Shown here piece after piece: positions 11,401-20,765 of a stretch of DNA of 64,000 nt. The stretch lies in NCBI GenBank assembly GCA_030144725.1, contig JASKMD010000004.1, positions 1,360,911-1,424,910 on the forward strand. Reading direction: 5' to 3'. Position numbers and translations under genes: made by a program. The stretch comes from Haematococcus lacustris (Eukaryota > Chlorophyta > Chlorophyceae > Chlamydomonadales > Haematococcaceae). Below the pieces are notes generated by a model that was not told the DNA's origin, made no database searches, and was given only the letters and a program-made list of their open reading frames with translations. Positions within the stretch are counted from its first letter, which is position 1. Each line of letters starts with the position of its first letter.

Positions 11401-12600
11401 CAGCGGGATTGCGCTGGTTGGTGATGCGCAACATGAGTGATGTGGCGTTACACTTGCTCTTGTGCATCTGTGCAATAGAGCAAGCATCAGCAAGTGGTGG
11501 CAGAGCAGTGCACGGGGCACGTGTGGTGGGCAAGGTGTTGTAATGGTGACAGAGAGCGCAGCACTCACTTGGCACAAACATGCACATAGCACCACACAGC
11601 AGCTTGGGCCTCCTGTAGTAGGCGTCATGGAAATGACGAACGCGCGCAAAAGGGTCTGATGGTAGAGTTGAGATGAACCTCCAACTGCACAGTACAGATT
11701 ACAGCACGTGAGCACATGTTGCAACATGTATTGCAACAGATATAGGCTGCTCAGCATTCCCGCTACTGCACATGCTACCACGGTGTTGCTGCAACACCAC
11801 TTGCAATTCTCACCTGCTCGGGTGTTGCGTTTGTCCCCATAATGGGGAACTTCTTGTCGTTGAGCGTCGGAACTGCAAAGATGGTAGCGTCCTGAGTCGC
11901 AAGACCCTCGCGCTGCTGAAGAGCTGTGATTAAGGGCTGTGATTAAGCAAGCCAGCCGCCACCACCTTGACCATTGACAACGACCACCTCCTGCGCGTGT
12001 GCCGCTGTCATACTTGCATCTGTCGCTACGTTGACATTGGCAATGGGTTGACCATGTGGTAGATGCGGGCACTGGAGCGAACCGTTTGGGCTGCCAATAG
12101 CCAGGGTGGACGCCACGGCTTGCCACAGAGACACGGTGGCATTGGTAACGAGATGGCTGAGGCTCAAAGTACGGTGCAGCTTTGGTCAATTAGCTCCCAG
12201 GTGCCTAACTGTGCTATCTCGCTAGATGTTGCAGGGGCGCCACTGCTCGCTGCTGCGTCGCTGCCGCATGTGATAGCTGAAGCTGACTTGCGGCCTCCTG
12301 ACAATTGAGTAGCATTTCCAACGTGGCTGCCTGGCTGTGCGGCTGTCGGGCTGTGCGGTTGTCTGGCTGTGCGGCGGTCTCTGTCGACTTGACTGTGGTT
12401 GACCTCATCTTGACCTCCTTTTGAATCGGTCACACGTCAGTGGCCGCGCAAGTCGTGCAAGCCGCACAAGCTGTGCAAGCCGCGATGGCGTGCAAAGCAG
12501 TCGGGTAGAATAAAGCCCTCAATGGGGTAAGGAATGGCTAGATGAGGCTGTCGGCAAGTCGTGCAAGCCGCTTAAGCCGAGCTACTTATAAGTTATAACT
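11401..12600. other. Non-repetitive middle of the 3-kb insertion
   Basis: Moderate GC, no recognisable protein. The longest frame (minus strand, about 11326-12189) is Cys/Ser-rich without a domain and overlaps the minisatellite. Short patches of GCTGTGCGGCTGTCGG-type near-repeats lie at 12330-12380 and of AAGCCGCACAAGC-type at 12445-12490. Confidence 0.4.
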
Positions 12601-13025
12601 GCCAGGCTGGCGACCGGCAAAACATAATGGTCGAGCGGCAAATGATAATGGTCGAGCGGCAAGTGCACTTTTTGATAATGGTCGAGCGGCAAAGTGCACT
12701 TTTTGATAATGCTCGTGCGGCAAACGAGCGTTGGTCCAGCAACTGCGTTGCGAATGCGTTGTTCGTCGTGCTGGTCAACGTGGGATAGGGGCGGTCAACG
12801 TGGGACGGGTACAGCTACTACTATTGCTACCTCTACGTTGCTCAAGCGACTCTACGCGATAGCTTAGCGGACTTGCTACCTGGCTGGCATGTATACTTAT
12901 AACTGCCAGGCTGGCGACCGGCAAAACATAATGGTCGAGCGGCAAAGCATAATGGTCGAGCGGCAAAACATAATGGTCGAGCGGCAAGTGCACTTTTTGA
13001 TATTGGTCGAGCGGCAAGCACGCTT
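12600..13025. repeat. Clustered CATAATGGTCGAGCGGCAA repeats
   Basis: A ~20-base motif (ATAATGGTCGAGCGGCAA) occurs about eight times in two clusters, 12625-12715 and 12925-13015. Each cluster is preceded by a shared block beginning CTTATAACTGCCAGGCTGGCG. Several copies are joined by GTGCACTTTTTGAT. It lies near one end of the 3-kb insertion, so it may be subterminal binding-site repeats or a small satellite. Confidence 0.8.
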
Positions 13026-13302
13026 CTCGCAATACGTTTCGGGGTAGCCTTTGCCTGGCTGTGTCTAGCGGCTGTGTCTAGCGGTTGCATACAGTGTTGG
13101 TCAACGGTGGCGGTTACGGGAATGCGAAACCTCAGATATACCAGATAATCGCCGTTACCTCTCGCATTATGCGAACTAATGGTATCGTCCTCGGCTCTGC
13201 TACCATACATCCCTCGGCTGCGCCTCGGGATGTATGTCCGCGCCACCTCGGCCTCGTCCATTATTTTCGCATAATGCTCTCGGACCGCCAATTATCTACT
13301 AC

Positions 13303-16300
13303 ATATAGACCCCCGCCCCGACGCTCGCCGGGGTTGCCCCCGAGGTCTTTATGCAGCTGCCGTCCGTGTACGCGAGCGTGGCCCATTCGGTGATGGCCAT
13401 CCGTGGCTGCGTCGTGGAATGGTGCGTGAGTTGTTCGTGGCTGCGTTGGTGCCCCGAGGTGGGGAGGTCCCTGTCCAGCGGCAAGCGCATATGTTGTTTG
13501 TGACCGCTAGGGGGTGTGGCTGGCTGGCTTTGATTCGTTGGTCTGTTGCGGATTGGGTGTGTGTCTCGTTGAGGGTGGAGGGCAGTGGCAGTGCTAGCCA
13601 GCCAACCTTGGGGGTTGCCTTTGGTGACGAGTTGTTGTCCTGCTGCATTCCAAATGACGTAGATGTGGAGTTTGGCGTGCTTGCCTGGCTTGGGGCATCT
13701 GGTCTTGGTGGGGGGTATGCTAGCCAGGTGCTGGCAGTACTCAGGGTACCGCCGCAGGGTGTCAATGTGTTTAGGGTAGGAGATGCCCTTTTTCCCAGGG
13801 ATCAGCATGATGGTTGCCATGGCCTCCTCTTGAGTAGCTGAGTGTATAGCATGGTTAACGCATTTCAGTGCCACTGCATCATCTGCCGGTACGTTCCATG
13901 TGGATAAGCCAGTGTGGCGAACGAGTAGGCAGTTGTGGTGTGCCCCAAAGGCCGTGTCGTTGGTGTCAGGGCTCCAATAGGTGGTGGTTTCTGGTCTAAC
14001 TGTGAGTGGATCAGCCCATCTTTGCACGGTGCTTGGAAAGCTTCGTGTGGTGTGTAGGGTGTTAAGGGCTTTGTCTTGTGCCCCTCTCATGGGGTGGTGG
14101 CTGCTCTGTGCGTCCTGTCTCCTTAGTAGGGCCACTGCCTCTGTGGCCAGGTTGCGTGTGTGTGGTGTGTGTTGTAACCAAGCGTGTAGATGTTGGTGCT
14201 GGTCTTTTGTCAGGAGGCCAACTGTGCGACCCGACTCGTCGTGGACCGTTACGTGTTGCACTAAGTCGTGCCGTGGCATGATGGGCTCCCCCGTGCTGAG
14301 GCTCATCGCGGGGGCGGTCATGTGGGGGTGCAGTTGGAGGAAGGTTTCGCAATTGCCCGTCCCGACGATGTCCGTCTGCGGGTTGATGGGGTAGGTGTGA
14401 AAGGTGGCCTTCGAGTGCAGGTTGTTGCACCGGGGTAGCCAGGTGTGCGGGTCCGGTAGTCCCTGTCGGGTGTGGGCCGGCAGGTGCGCGTCAGGCCTCG
14501 CATGTCTGGCCTCTTGTATCTGCCTGTTTTCCTCGTCGTAGTCGTTGCGCTTTGCCATGTAGTCCAGGTGTGCCGTGATGAGCGGCGCCGGTTCGAGAGT
14601 GGGGTGCCAGTGTACTCGTATGAGGTCCGAGTGCGCTGACTGGCGCATGGTTGTCTTAAAGTCATTGCTGCCGAACTTGCATATAGGGCACAGCCAATAT
14701 CCTGGTTCCTTGTGTCCTGACAAGTGGGCTTCATCTAGGCAGGCTGGGTGGTAGGCCCTCTTGCAGTTATGGCACGTTGGGCTGTCTCCTCTTGGTAGCC
14801 AGCACAGCTCACAAGTGCATACGTCTTTAGCCTCTTCCCTGCTGATGGTCTCTATGTGTGTGGGTGTATAGCCTTCTTCTGCACATAGTGGTAATGCCCA
14901 TCTATCTATGACTGTGGGCTTCCAATGCACCTTGTAGTAGTTTTCCTTGTTGATGCCGTCCCATTGCCAGCCATCTATGCTGGTAATGGCCTCTTGGTGG
15001 CCGTACATGGCCCCAAGTATGCAGCCTAGGTTCTTGGATTTACATCGGCAGGCTTTATCCACCTTCCAGCTGGAAAGTCCTGGGAGGTCAAGGCCTACTA
15101 TGCGCACTATATCTTGCGGAATAGTTTGTGTCTGTCTGCCCTCATTGTTCCGTTTCGTGCCCGCCTTGGGTGGGTTGGGCTTCGTTGGGGCCGATTTTGT
15201 TGCTCGTTGCTCTCGTTTCAGCAGTCGTGAGCTCGTCCGAATGGCCTCATGGACTGCGGGTGCCGCTGCGGCCCGGTCCGCCGTTGCTGGTTGCGTTGCG
15301 TGCATGACCGCATACGCTTTCATATCCATGTAGCGAGCTCTGGTGTCAGGCACTGCGGGTGTGGGCGCAAGTTCCGTGAGGCCCGCGGCCCAGGGTGTGA
15401 TTTTGCGTTGGTCGGGCGGGAGGTCGAGTGATGTGTTGCGGCTGTCTCGGATGGCACTCGTTGCGGTCGCATCTGGGCATGAGGGTTGGGCCGCCATGGC
15501 CGCGAGTTTGTTGAGGGCGATGATGTGCTTCTGCTTGACTTTTTTCCCGTACTTCGATGTGAGCATGTTACCCGTGATGATGTGTGTGTTGCCCTTGCAG
15601 CTGAGCTCAGAAGCATGCGTGATGCCTAGGCTTTTGAGGCAGGTGATGCTGGCACTAACGACATCGTGTGCTTGGGAGCTGCTGGCCTGTGTGATGAGGC
15701 GGCCGAGTGTTTGGCACTCTTCATGGTAGAGAGGTAGCCCCTCTTCCGTGGCCGACAGCCCGGATATAGAGGAATAGACCAGCTGCCTTGCCCTAAGGGT
15801 GTGATGGAGAAGGGTGAGAATGCGGTGTCCTTGTGTGCTAGCCTGGGTACTGAGCCATGTGATTTGTTTGTGCAGCATGCTCCTCGAGATGTGGGCGTGT
15901 GCCACATCTGTGGACTGGAGGCTGTGTGTGAGGGCTGTCGTGTTGCGGGCGTGGTACTCTTGGGCAGTAGAGCTAATGCCTATGCCTAGCTTGCCAGCGT
16001 CTTCTCTGATGATGGCGTTGGGCGTTCCCAGGGGGAGTCTGAGTTTGAGCTTAACGCATTGATTGATGGATCTGTCGTACAGCTCAAGGTCCCCTGGGGT
16101 GCAGGGCACGGCACAGAAGCTGTAGGCTAGGCTGGGTATGACGGCGGTGCGGATGATGTGTATGGCCTGTCTGGCACTGGCAAAGGAGCGTCTGAGTCTC
16201 TCGAGTTTTTGGCGGAGCTGGGTGATCATAGCGGTGTGTTGTGGTTTCCAGTCCAGCGTCATGGTGATGAGCACACCCAGGTAGGTGAATGGTGAGGTCG

Positions 16301-16391
16301 GGCGGTGGTAGGTGACGGGTTTCCCTTGTAGGCTGACGGTTCGGAGTTGTTGGCTGGCCCGCTTATCCGCTTCGGCCGCGTTGCTGCACAT
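13303..16391 (-). pseudogene. RandI polyprotein middle: RT thumb/connection, PHD finger, RNase H start
   Basis: The minus-strand frame starts just after the lost YxDD box (SDWGHLI, then MCSNAAEADKRASQQLRTV). It continues through the RT thumb (FTYLGVLITMTLDWKPQ) and a long region of about 700 residues. That region includes a canonical PHD finger at about 14679-14821: C-x2-C, CHNC, YHPAC, then WLCPIC (C4-H-C3). The frame ends with the start of RNase H (AYTDGSCIK, SVGAGVY), where the 3-kb insertion cuts in. PHD fingers bind histone tails in host proteins. Here one could steer integration or chromatin tethering, which is inference. The upstream frame overlaps at 16259-16391, marking a frameshift. 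Confidence 0.85.
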
Positions 16392-18511
16392 GCCTGTTTC
16401 GACCGAGTGATGGAGCGCCGCTGTAGCGAGGGTTTTACTGTGTGAGATGATGAGGTGACCCCAGTCCGAGAAGGCTGAGAGTTTGTCCGCTTGGCATAGT
16501 CGATGCTGCTGACGGTGGCGCGTACCCCGCTGTCGGCCGTTGCTGATTTGAATTTATAGCCCCTCGCGCCCACTTGCAGCCATCGCAGGAGGGGTTCGAT
16601 GTAAATGAGAAATAGGAAGGGCGAGAGAGAGTCGCCTTGTATGGTGCCCCAGTTGACGGGTACCGGGTCAGTATGGCCGTACGGGGTTTTAAAGCGCGTT
16701 GTAGCGCCCGTGTATAGGTCCTTTACTGCGTCCGTCGCACTGGTGAAGTCGACCAGGAGCGCGTAGATATCTGCCTTGGCCTGTTTAGCATCCTCAAGGG
16801 CCATGACAAGCATCTGCAGCTGTTGTGTGGTGTTCCTGTGGGAGCGGAACCCGGCCTGGTTCTTGCTGAGCATCCCATTAGCTTCAGCATACTCAGACAG
16901 CGTCTTGGTAATGAGGCTGGTCCATAGCTTATAAACGGTGTTGGCTAGGCCCACTGGTCTGTAGGCATTAAGATCTGTTTCCTGGCCCTTGTCTTTGTAA
17001 AGCAGGCAGGTGTCACTGGTTTTCCATGTTCTGGGTGTGCAGCCTGTTGCCCACATGATGATGAAGAGCTGGTGGATGGTGTCCCGTATCTCCCATGGCA
17101 GCATCTTGATGATTTCATTTTCTACGCCGTCTGGTCCCGGGGCCTTGCCTCCCGCCAGCCTGCTGAGGCATTCCTGGAAGCCTGCCTTGTCCATGATGGC
17201 TGTGTGCAGCCAGTGTATGTTTTGGCATGCGTGCAGTGCGAAGGCGTCGTCTGCTTTGGCGCGAGCCCACGGGTAGTTTCGTGTCTGTGTAGTAATGTAG
17301 TGGCCAGTCTTGGGGGTCGGGGCCGACAGCTTCTGCCCATATGCGGCGGTGATTATCCGGTTGAGGTCGGCAGGGGCGGTGCATATGGTTTTGGTGTCAG
17401 GATCAGCTAGCGCCTGCAGGCCTTTGTGGTTGGTGCGGGATGGGCGTAGGATACGTTTGTTAGCCTTCTTGGGCTGGGTGCTGATCAGTTGTTGCATTCT
17501 GGCGCGAGCTTGTGCGATGGCGAGTGCGGAGTCATCGTCGTCTAGTTGGTGGATTCGGTCGCGGTACGAGTTGGTCAGCCGGGCGAGCGCGGCCTGCACG
17601 TGGTTTTCGGTTGGGTCTTCGCCCTGGCGCGCTTGCACCGCCTCCCTTGTTTCCGCATTCGTCGTATCTGTCTCTGGGACAAGTTCATCGATGGTTGGGT
17701 GCACGTTGTTTTGCTTGAAAAACACTCTAGCCTTCCGGCTGAGTTCTCTGGTGGTTTTAAGCTTTTTGCCTAGTGCCTGTCTAATCCTACACATGGTCCT
17801 GCGTTGGTAGTGTTGGCCTCCCCTTGTTAGGGTCTTAGTATTGCATGTCTTTAGAGCTGCCGTCCTGCAGGTTTGTAGGAGGTGCGTAAGCATGGTGGCT
17901 GCGGTGTCTACAGCTTCCCTGGCCGGGCGTCCTGCCACTGATGTCAGGCGCTGTGGTTGTTGAGGGTTGGTCTTGTCAAGTGTAGCCAGGTGGTGGGTAG
18001 CCTCTGTGTATATGGGGGCTAAGAAGGCTGTCAGTTCTGCGTGCAATTGTGGGACGCCTGAGCTGGGTTGTTGCACTGCCAGGCGGTATGCTTCCCTGTC
18101 TTTATTGGTAACGGGGGTGGTGAGGATGGTGTGGCTGTGCTTCAGTGGTTTGTGTGGGGCTGCCAGGTCTATGCCCAGGCGGGCTGTATTCAGTGCGGCG
18201 GTGAGTGGCTTGTGGTCGCTCAGATAGGCGTTGGTATCGACGTGCGTGCGGTGCTCAGGACCGTGTCTTGCGTCGCGTGTTAGGATAGCGTCGATGCGGC
18301 TGTTGCAGTGCGGTTGCTGGTAGGTCCAGGCCCGGTCGCCGGGATCAGCTTCCTTCAGTTGCATTTCTGTGGCGAAGCCCCTCATCATGCTGTCTTGTGT
18401 GTATTCAGTGTGCTCGGAGCGATCCTCTGTTTTCATCGTGGCGTTGATATCGCCCGCCAAGATGAGTGAGCCGGGCAGGTGGCCCGTGGCTGTTCGTATA
18501 TGCTCTTGCAT
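16259..18511 (-). pseudogene. RandI polyprotein: APE endonuclease (C-terminal half) and reverse transcriptase
   Basis: It begins inside the APE domain (ILAGDINATMKTEDR, then RIDAILTRD and YLSDHKPL, the C-terminal APE signatures). The reverse transcriptase follows: GGKAPGPDGVENEIIK, YRPVGLANTVYKLW, NQAGFRSHRNTTQQL, motif A (LLVDFTSATDAV) and motif B (GTIQGDSLSPFLF). The segment between motifs A and B is about 20-25 residues shorter than usual. At about 16497 the YADD box is reduced to DYA, and the frame is lost before DKLSAFSDWG. Catalytic aspartates of motif C are therefore missing. The protein cannot polymerise. Confidence 0.88.
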
Positions 18512-20157
18512 TTTCTCGCGCAGTGAGAGCGCTTCGCCATTGGATCCCGACGGCCAGTACGTGGCGATGATGGTGAGCTGTTCGCACTGGTGTTGGTTGA
18601 GGGTCAGGATGACGCATCGTGCATTTACCTAGGCTAGCATCGATGCTCGGTGAGAGCATAGTGGCTTGCATTTGGATGGCTAAGTTGTGTTTGATGCCTA
18701 TTAGTACTTCACTGTGGCCTCTGTGTCGGTGTGTCGTATAATCTGGCATGACTCTCTTCAGCCAGCCAGAGCCTGGATTGTTGCTCCTGGGCTGGGTCAT
18801 GGTTTCAGTTAGGATCAGGATGTCCGGGCTGTGCTGGTGCACAAGGTTGAGGACGTCGTTCCTGGACCTATGAAGGCTTCTAACGTTCAGGGTCGTTAGT
18901 GTGATATGCTGTCGATTGTGTGTTGGTTGTGGCTGCCGGGTTGGCAAGGTGCTGTGTTGTGGGTGTGGTCCTGGGTGCTCAGTGGGGTATCGTAGGTTAT
19001 CAGTGGGGGGTGGCGGTGTTGTGGGGATGGCGGCGGGGGGTGGAGTGGGGGCTGTGTTTAGGTATCTGTACATCAGGGTCTGTGTGTGCGAGTCCTTGGT
19101 TTGCGCTCTTGGCTTGGTCCGTTTTTTGTCTACGATAGTGCCCGATGATGTGGGCCGTTTACTGCTACTTGACCGGTCTTGTAGAGTGGGGAGAGTGACT
19201 GTGGGGGCGACCTGGCGCAGTCGCGGCCGGGCCTGCTTGTCTGTCGGGTGGGTGTCTGCTGTGGCTGTTAGTATGCGCTTGTAACTCGCTGGTTGTGCAG
19301 TGGGTAGCGGCCGGTGTGTTCGGGGGGTGTGCGCGGGTTGTGTGCCCAGGTCTTGGGTAGTAAGGTCGATGTGGGTGGTACGTAGATGTTGTTCCAGCTG
19401 CTCCGTTGTGGCGCGCCTTGTAGGGTCAGCTAGCCAGCATAGTGGGTGGATGAGGTTAGTATCAGCCGCGTCGCCCTTTTTAATTTGAACGAGCATGCCA
19501 TGCAGCTGGAGCTTGTCTTCCGGGGTGTCCAACCGGCGTGGGTGGCCGCGTTCCGAGTCCAACCAGTGCCATGCGTTGTTAATGTGGCGGATGGTGGTAG
19601 CGTGATTGTGAGTAATGAGGATGGCGGCTGTGTTAGTGTAGCTGTCCGTCTTGCCCGTGAGCGTGGTGAGGAGCTCGGGTGTGATGTTGTTGTTGTAGGT
19701 GGTTGTGGTTGGAGGGCATAGGTGGAGGTCCTTGTGGTGGTGGTATAGGTAGTGGTTTACGGTGGAGATGGTGAAGTTGCCAGATTCCTCGTAGATGTGT
19801 GGGAGGCTGCTACGTAGTGGTATTATCCTATGCTCCTGCCTTGCCTGTTTGGCTAGGTCCTGGATGTGTGTAGTAAGTGCTTTGCAGTGTGTGATAACGT
19901 CCTCAGGCCTGATCATTGGTTTTCCCATGGCCATGTTAAGGGCGTGCACTAGTTTGTACACACATTGTTTGTATTGCCTTTCCATGTAGCAGTGGGACGG
20001 GTTCTGGTTGTCTTCTTTGTGGCTGATGATGTGACTTATACCTTGTCGGGTGGTGGCCATGGTTTGGGCTGGTGTAGCTGCTGGGTCAGGTGCAATGACG
20101 AACACCTCGTGGAAGTGATTCGTGTAAGAATGCGACAGCTCGCAGATGGCTATAGCT
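18405..20157 (-). pseudogene. RandI polyprotein: second protease-like region and APE endonuclease (N-terminal half)
   Basis: After the 599-bp insertion the minus strand continues into a second protease-like unit. VHALNMAMGKPMIRPEDV (around 19917-19972) parallels AHSLNNAAGKPWVKPEDL of the first, and NHATTIRHINNAWHWLDSERG-type sequence (around 19545-19630) aligns without gaps to the first copy's His/Asp block. At the first copy's Cys position this one has Lys, with a Cys three residues earlier, so activity is doubtful. A Pro/Thr-rich linker follows, then the APE N-terminus (LTTLNVRSLHRSRNDVLNL, PDILILTETM, about 18750-18905). A frameshift near 18620 moves into the next frame. Confidence 0.8.
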
Positions 20158-20166
20158 GTCGGAGTC
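20158..20166. repeat. Target-site duplication, left copy (GTCGGAGTC)
   Basis: The nine bases GTCGGAGTC occur here and again at 20766-20774, exactly flanking the 599-bp plus-strand element. Removing the insert and one copy rejoins the RandI protease region. Confidence 0.88.
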
Positions 20167-20254
20167 GGGGTTGGCGGTGAGGCACCTCCACGCGGTGGCC
20201 CTGGTAACAATCCGAGTTGACTTCGGTCGCACGGATTGGCTAAGCTACCTCACC
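20167..20254 (+). ncRNA. HDV-like self-cleaving ribozyme
   Basis: The sequence fits the nested double-pseudoknot of the hepatitis-delta-like class. P1 is GGGGU (20167-20171) with GCCCU (20198-20202), including the typical G1-U wobble. P2 is GGTGAGG (20176-20182) with CCTCACC (20248-20254), seven perfect pairs. P3 is CACC/GGTG (20183-20186/20194-20197) enclosing loop UCCACGC (20187-20193). P1.1 is GG (20203-20204) with CC of that loop. P4 is AATCCG/CGGATT (20209-20214/20232-20237). J4/2 reads GGCUAAG with the catalytic-type cytosine at 20240. P1 is short and wobble-rich. Such ribozymes free the 5' end of several non-LTR retrotransposons. Confidence 0.85.
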
Positions 20255-20449
20255 ACCGCACCCAGCGGTATATAAATTGGGATGCAACGGGAAAGCCTTC
20301 CCAGGCTTGAACGGGCACCGCTTTGTCCAGCGGAATACAAATGAGGTCCGGGTGCCGCACACGACCGCTGCGGGTCACCGAGCTGTTGTGGAGTTGCTGG
20401 CGTCATCAAGGAGGGAGCAGAGCTACCTCAACGCGGGACGTTGGCTGAC

Positions 20450-20486
20450 AGCTGAAGTTCGGACTTTTGGAGCCTGAACTTCAGCT
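20450..20486 (+). other. 11-bp perfect hairpin in the 599-bp element
   Basis: AGCTGAAGTTC at 20450-20460 pairs with GAACTTCAGCT at 20476-20486 around a 15-base loop. Role unknown; it may be part of the element's RNA structure. Confidence 0.7.
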
Positions 20487-20680
20487 TTTAGTGCGACATC
20501 CGGCGGACAAGGCTGGAATTGCTCTCGTCAACGAGGAGAAGAGATAAGGCCAGCTGCCGAGTGCACTAGTCTTTGCTCCTCTCATGCCTCTTTGTTTGCC
20601 TTGGGTGCTAGCTGTGGTCTGTGGCTACAGCTAGGGCAGCTTGGTGGGGACATGTCCAGCCTGTGTCCAACGTTTGGAGG

Positions 20681-20765
20681 TGGGAGCAGGCCGCGCCACA
20701 GGCGGAAGCTCCTCCCTTAATGCACGCCGGTTTGTACCGGAGTAGTTTTCTTTCTTTCTTTCTTT
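20681..20765 (+). other. RandI-type 3' terminus of the 599-bp element
   Basis: It shares the GGAGC/GCTCC and CCGGT/ACCGG hairpins with the minus-strand end at 8867-8940. The four-base loop of the second hairpin differs (TTGT here, GAAT there) while the stem is unchanged. It ends in TTTC repeats abutting GTCGGAGTC. Confidence 0.8.

Larger units (their letters stand above)
10309..13302. mobile_element. 3.0-kb insertion inside the RandI RNase H domain
   Basis: The RNase H sequence stops after VGAGVY at about 13303 and resumes with IFPYTSDIPENN below 10304. The intervening 2,994 bases are flanked by ATATA at 10304-10308 and 13303-13307, a candidate 5-bp target duplication. Both terminal regions carry a similar A+T-rich motif (CATTATGNGAAAATAA) in the same orientation. 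Clear terminal inverted repeats are not visible beyond GGCGTCC at the left and GGCGGTCC 13 bases in from the right. No transposase is seen. It is probably a non-autonomous transposon, class undetermined. Confidence 0.7.
20167..20765 (+). mobile_element. 599-bp non-autonomous element: HDV-like ribozyme head, RandI-type 3' tail
   Basis: Bounded by the 9-bp duplication GTCGGAGTC. Its first base is the predicted cleavage site of an HDV-like ribozyme. Its last ~85 bases are the two-hairpin RandI 3' terminus followed by a TTTC-repeat tail. It lies in opposite orientation to the RandI copy it interrupts. There is no coding sequence of note; the open frame 20277-20477 is short and featureless. The architecture (5' processing ribozyme, short body, 3' end of an autonomous non-LTR element) matches a short internally deleted element or SINE moved in trans by RandI machinery. 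The mobilisation is inferred; the boundaries and shared end are seen. Confidence 0.85.

Noticed and set aside
10844..11440. Ala-rich 198-codon frame in the 3-kb insertion
   Set aside because: It is a translation of a GCA minisatellite, equally open as Ser or Leu runs in other frames.
20210..20210. Start codon of the 601-codon minus-strand frame
   Set aside because: It begins with TTG inside the inserted 599-bp element. The true RandI reading resumes only below 20158.
20190..20215. PGP codons read on the minus strand (LLPGPP) near the start of the second RandI frame, as a second 2A site
   Set aside because: This lies inside the plus-strand ribozyme of the inserted element, not in RandI sequence, and lacks the D-x-E-x-N part.
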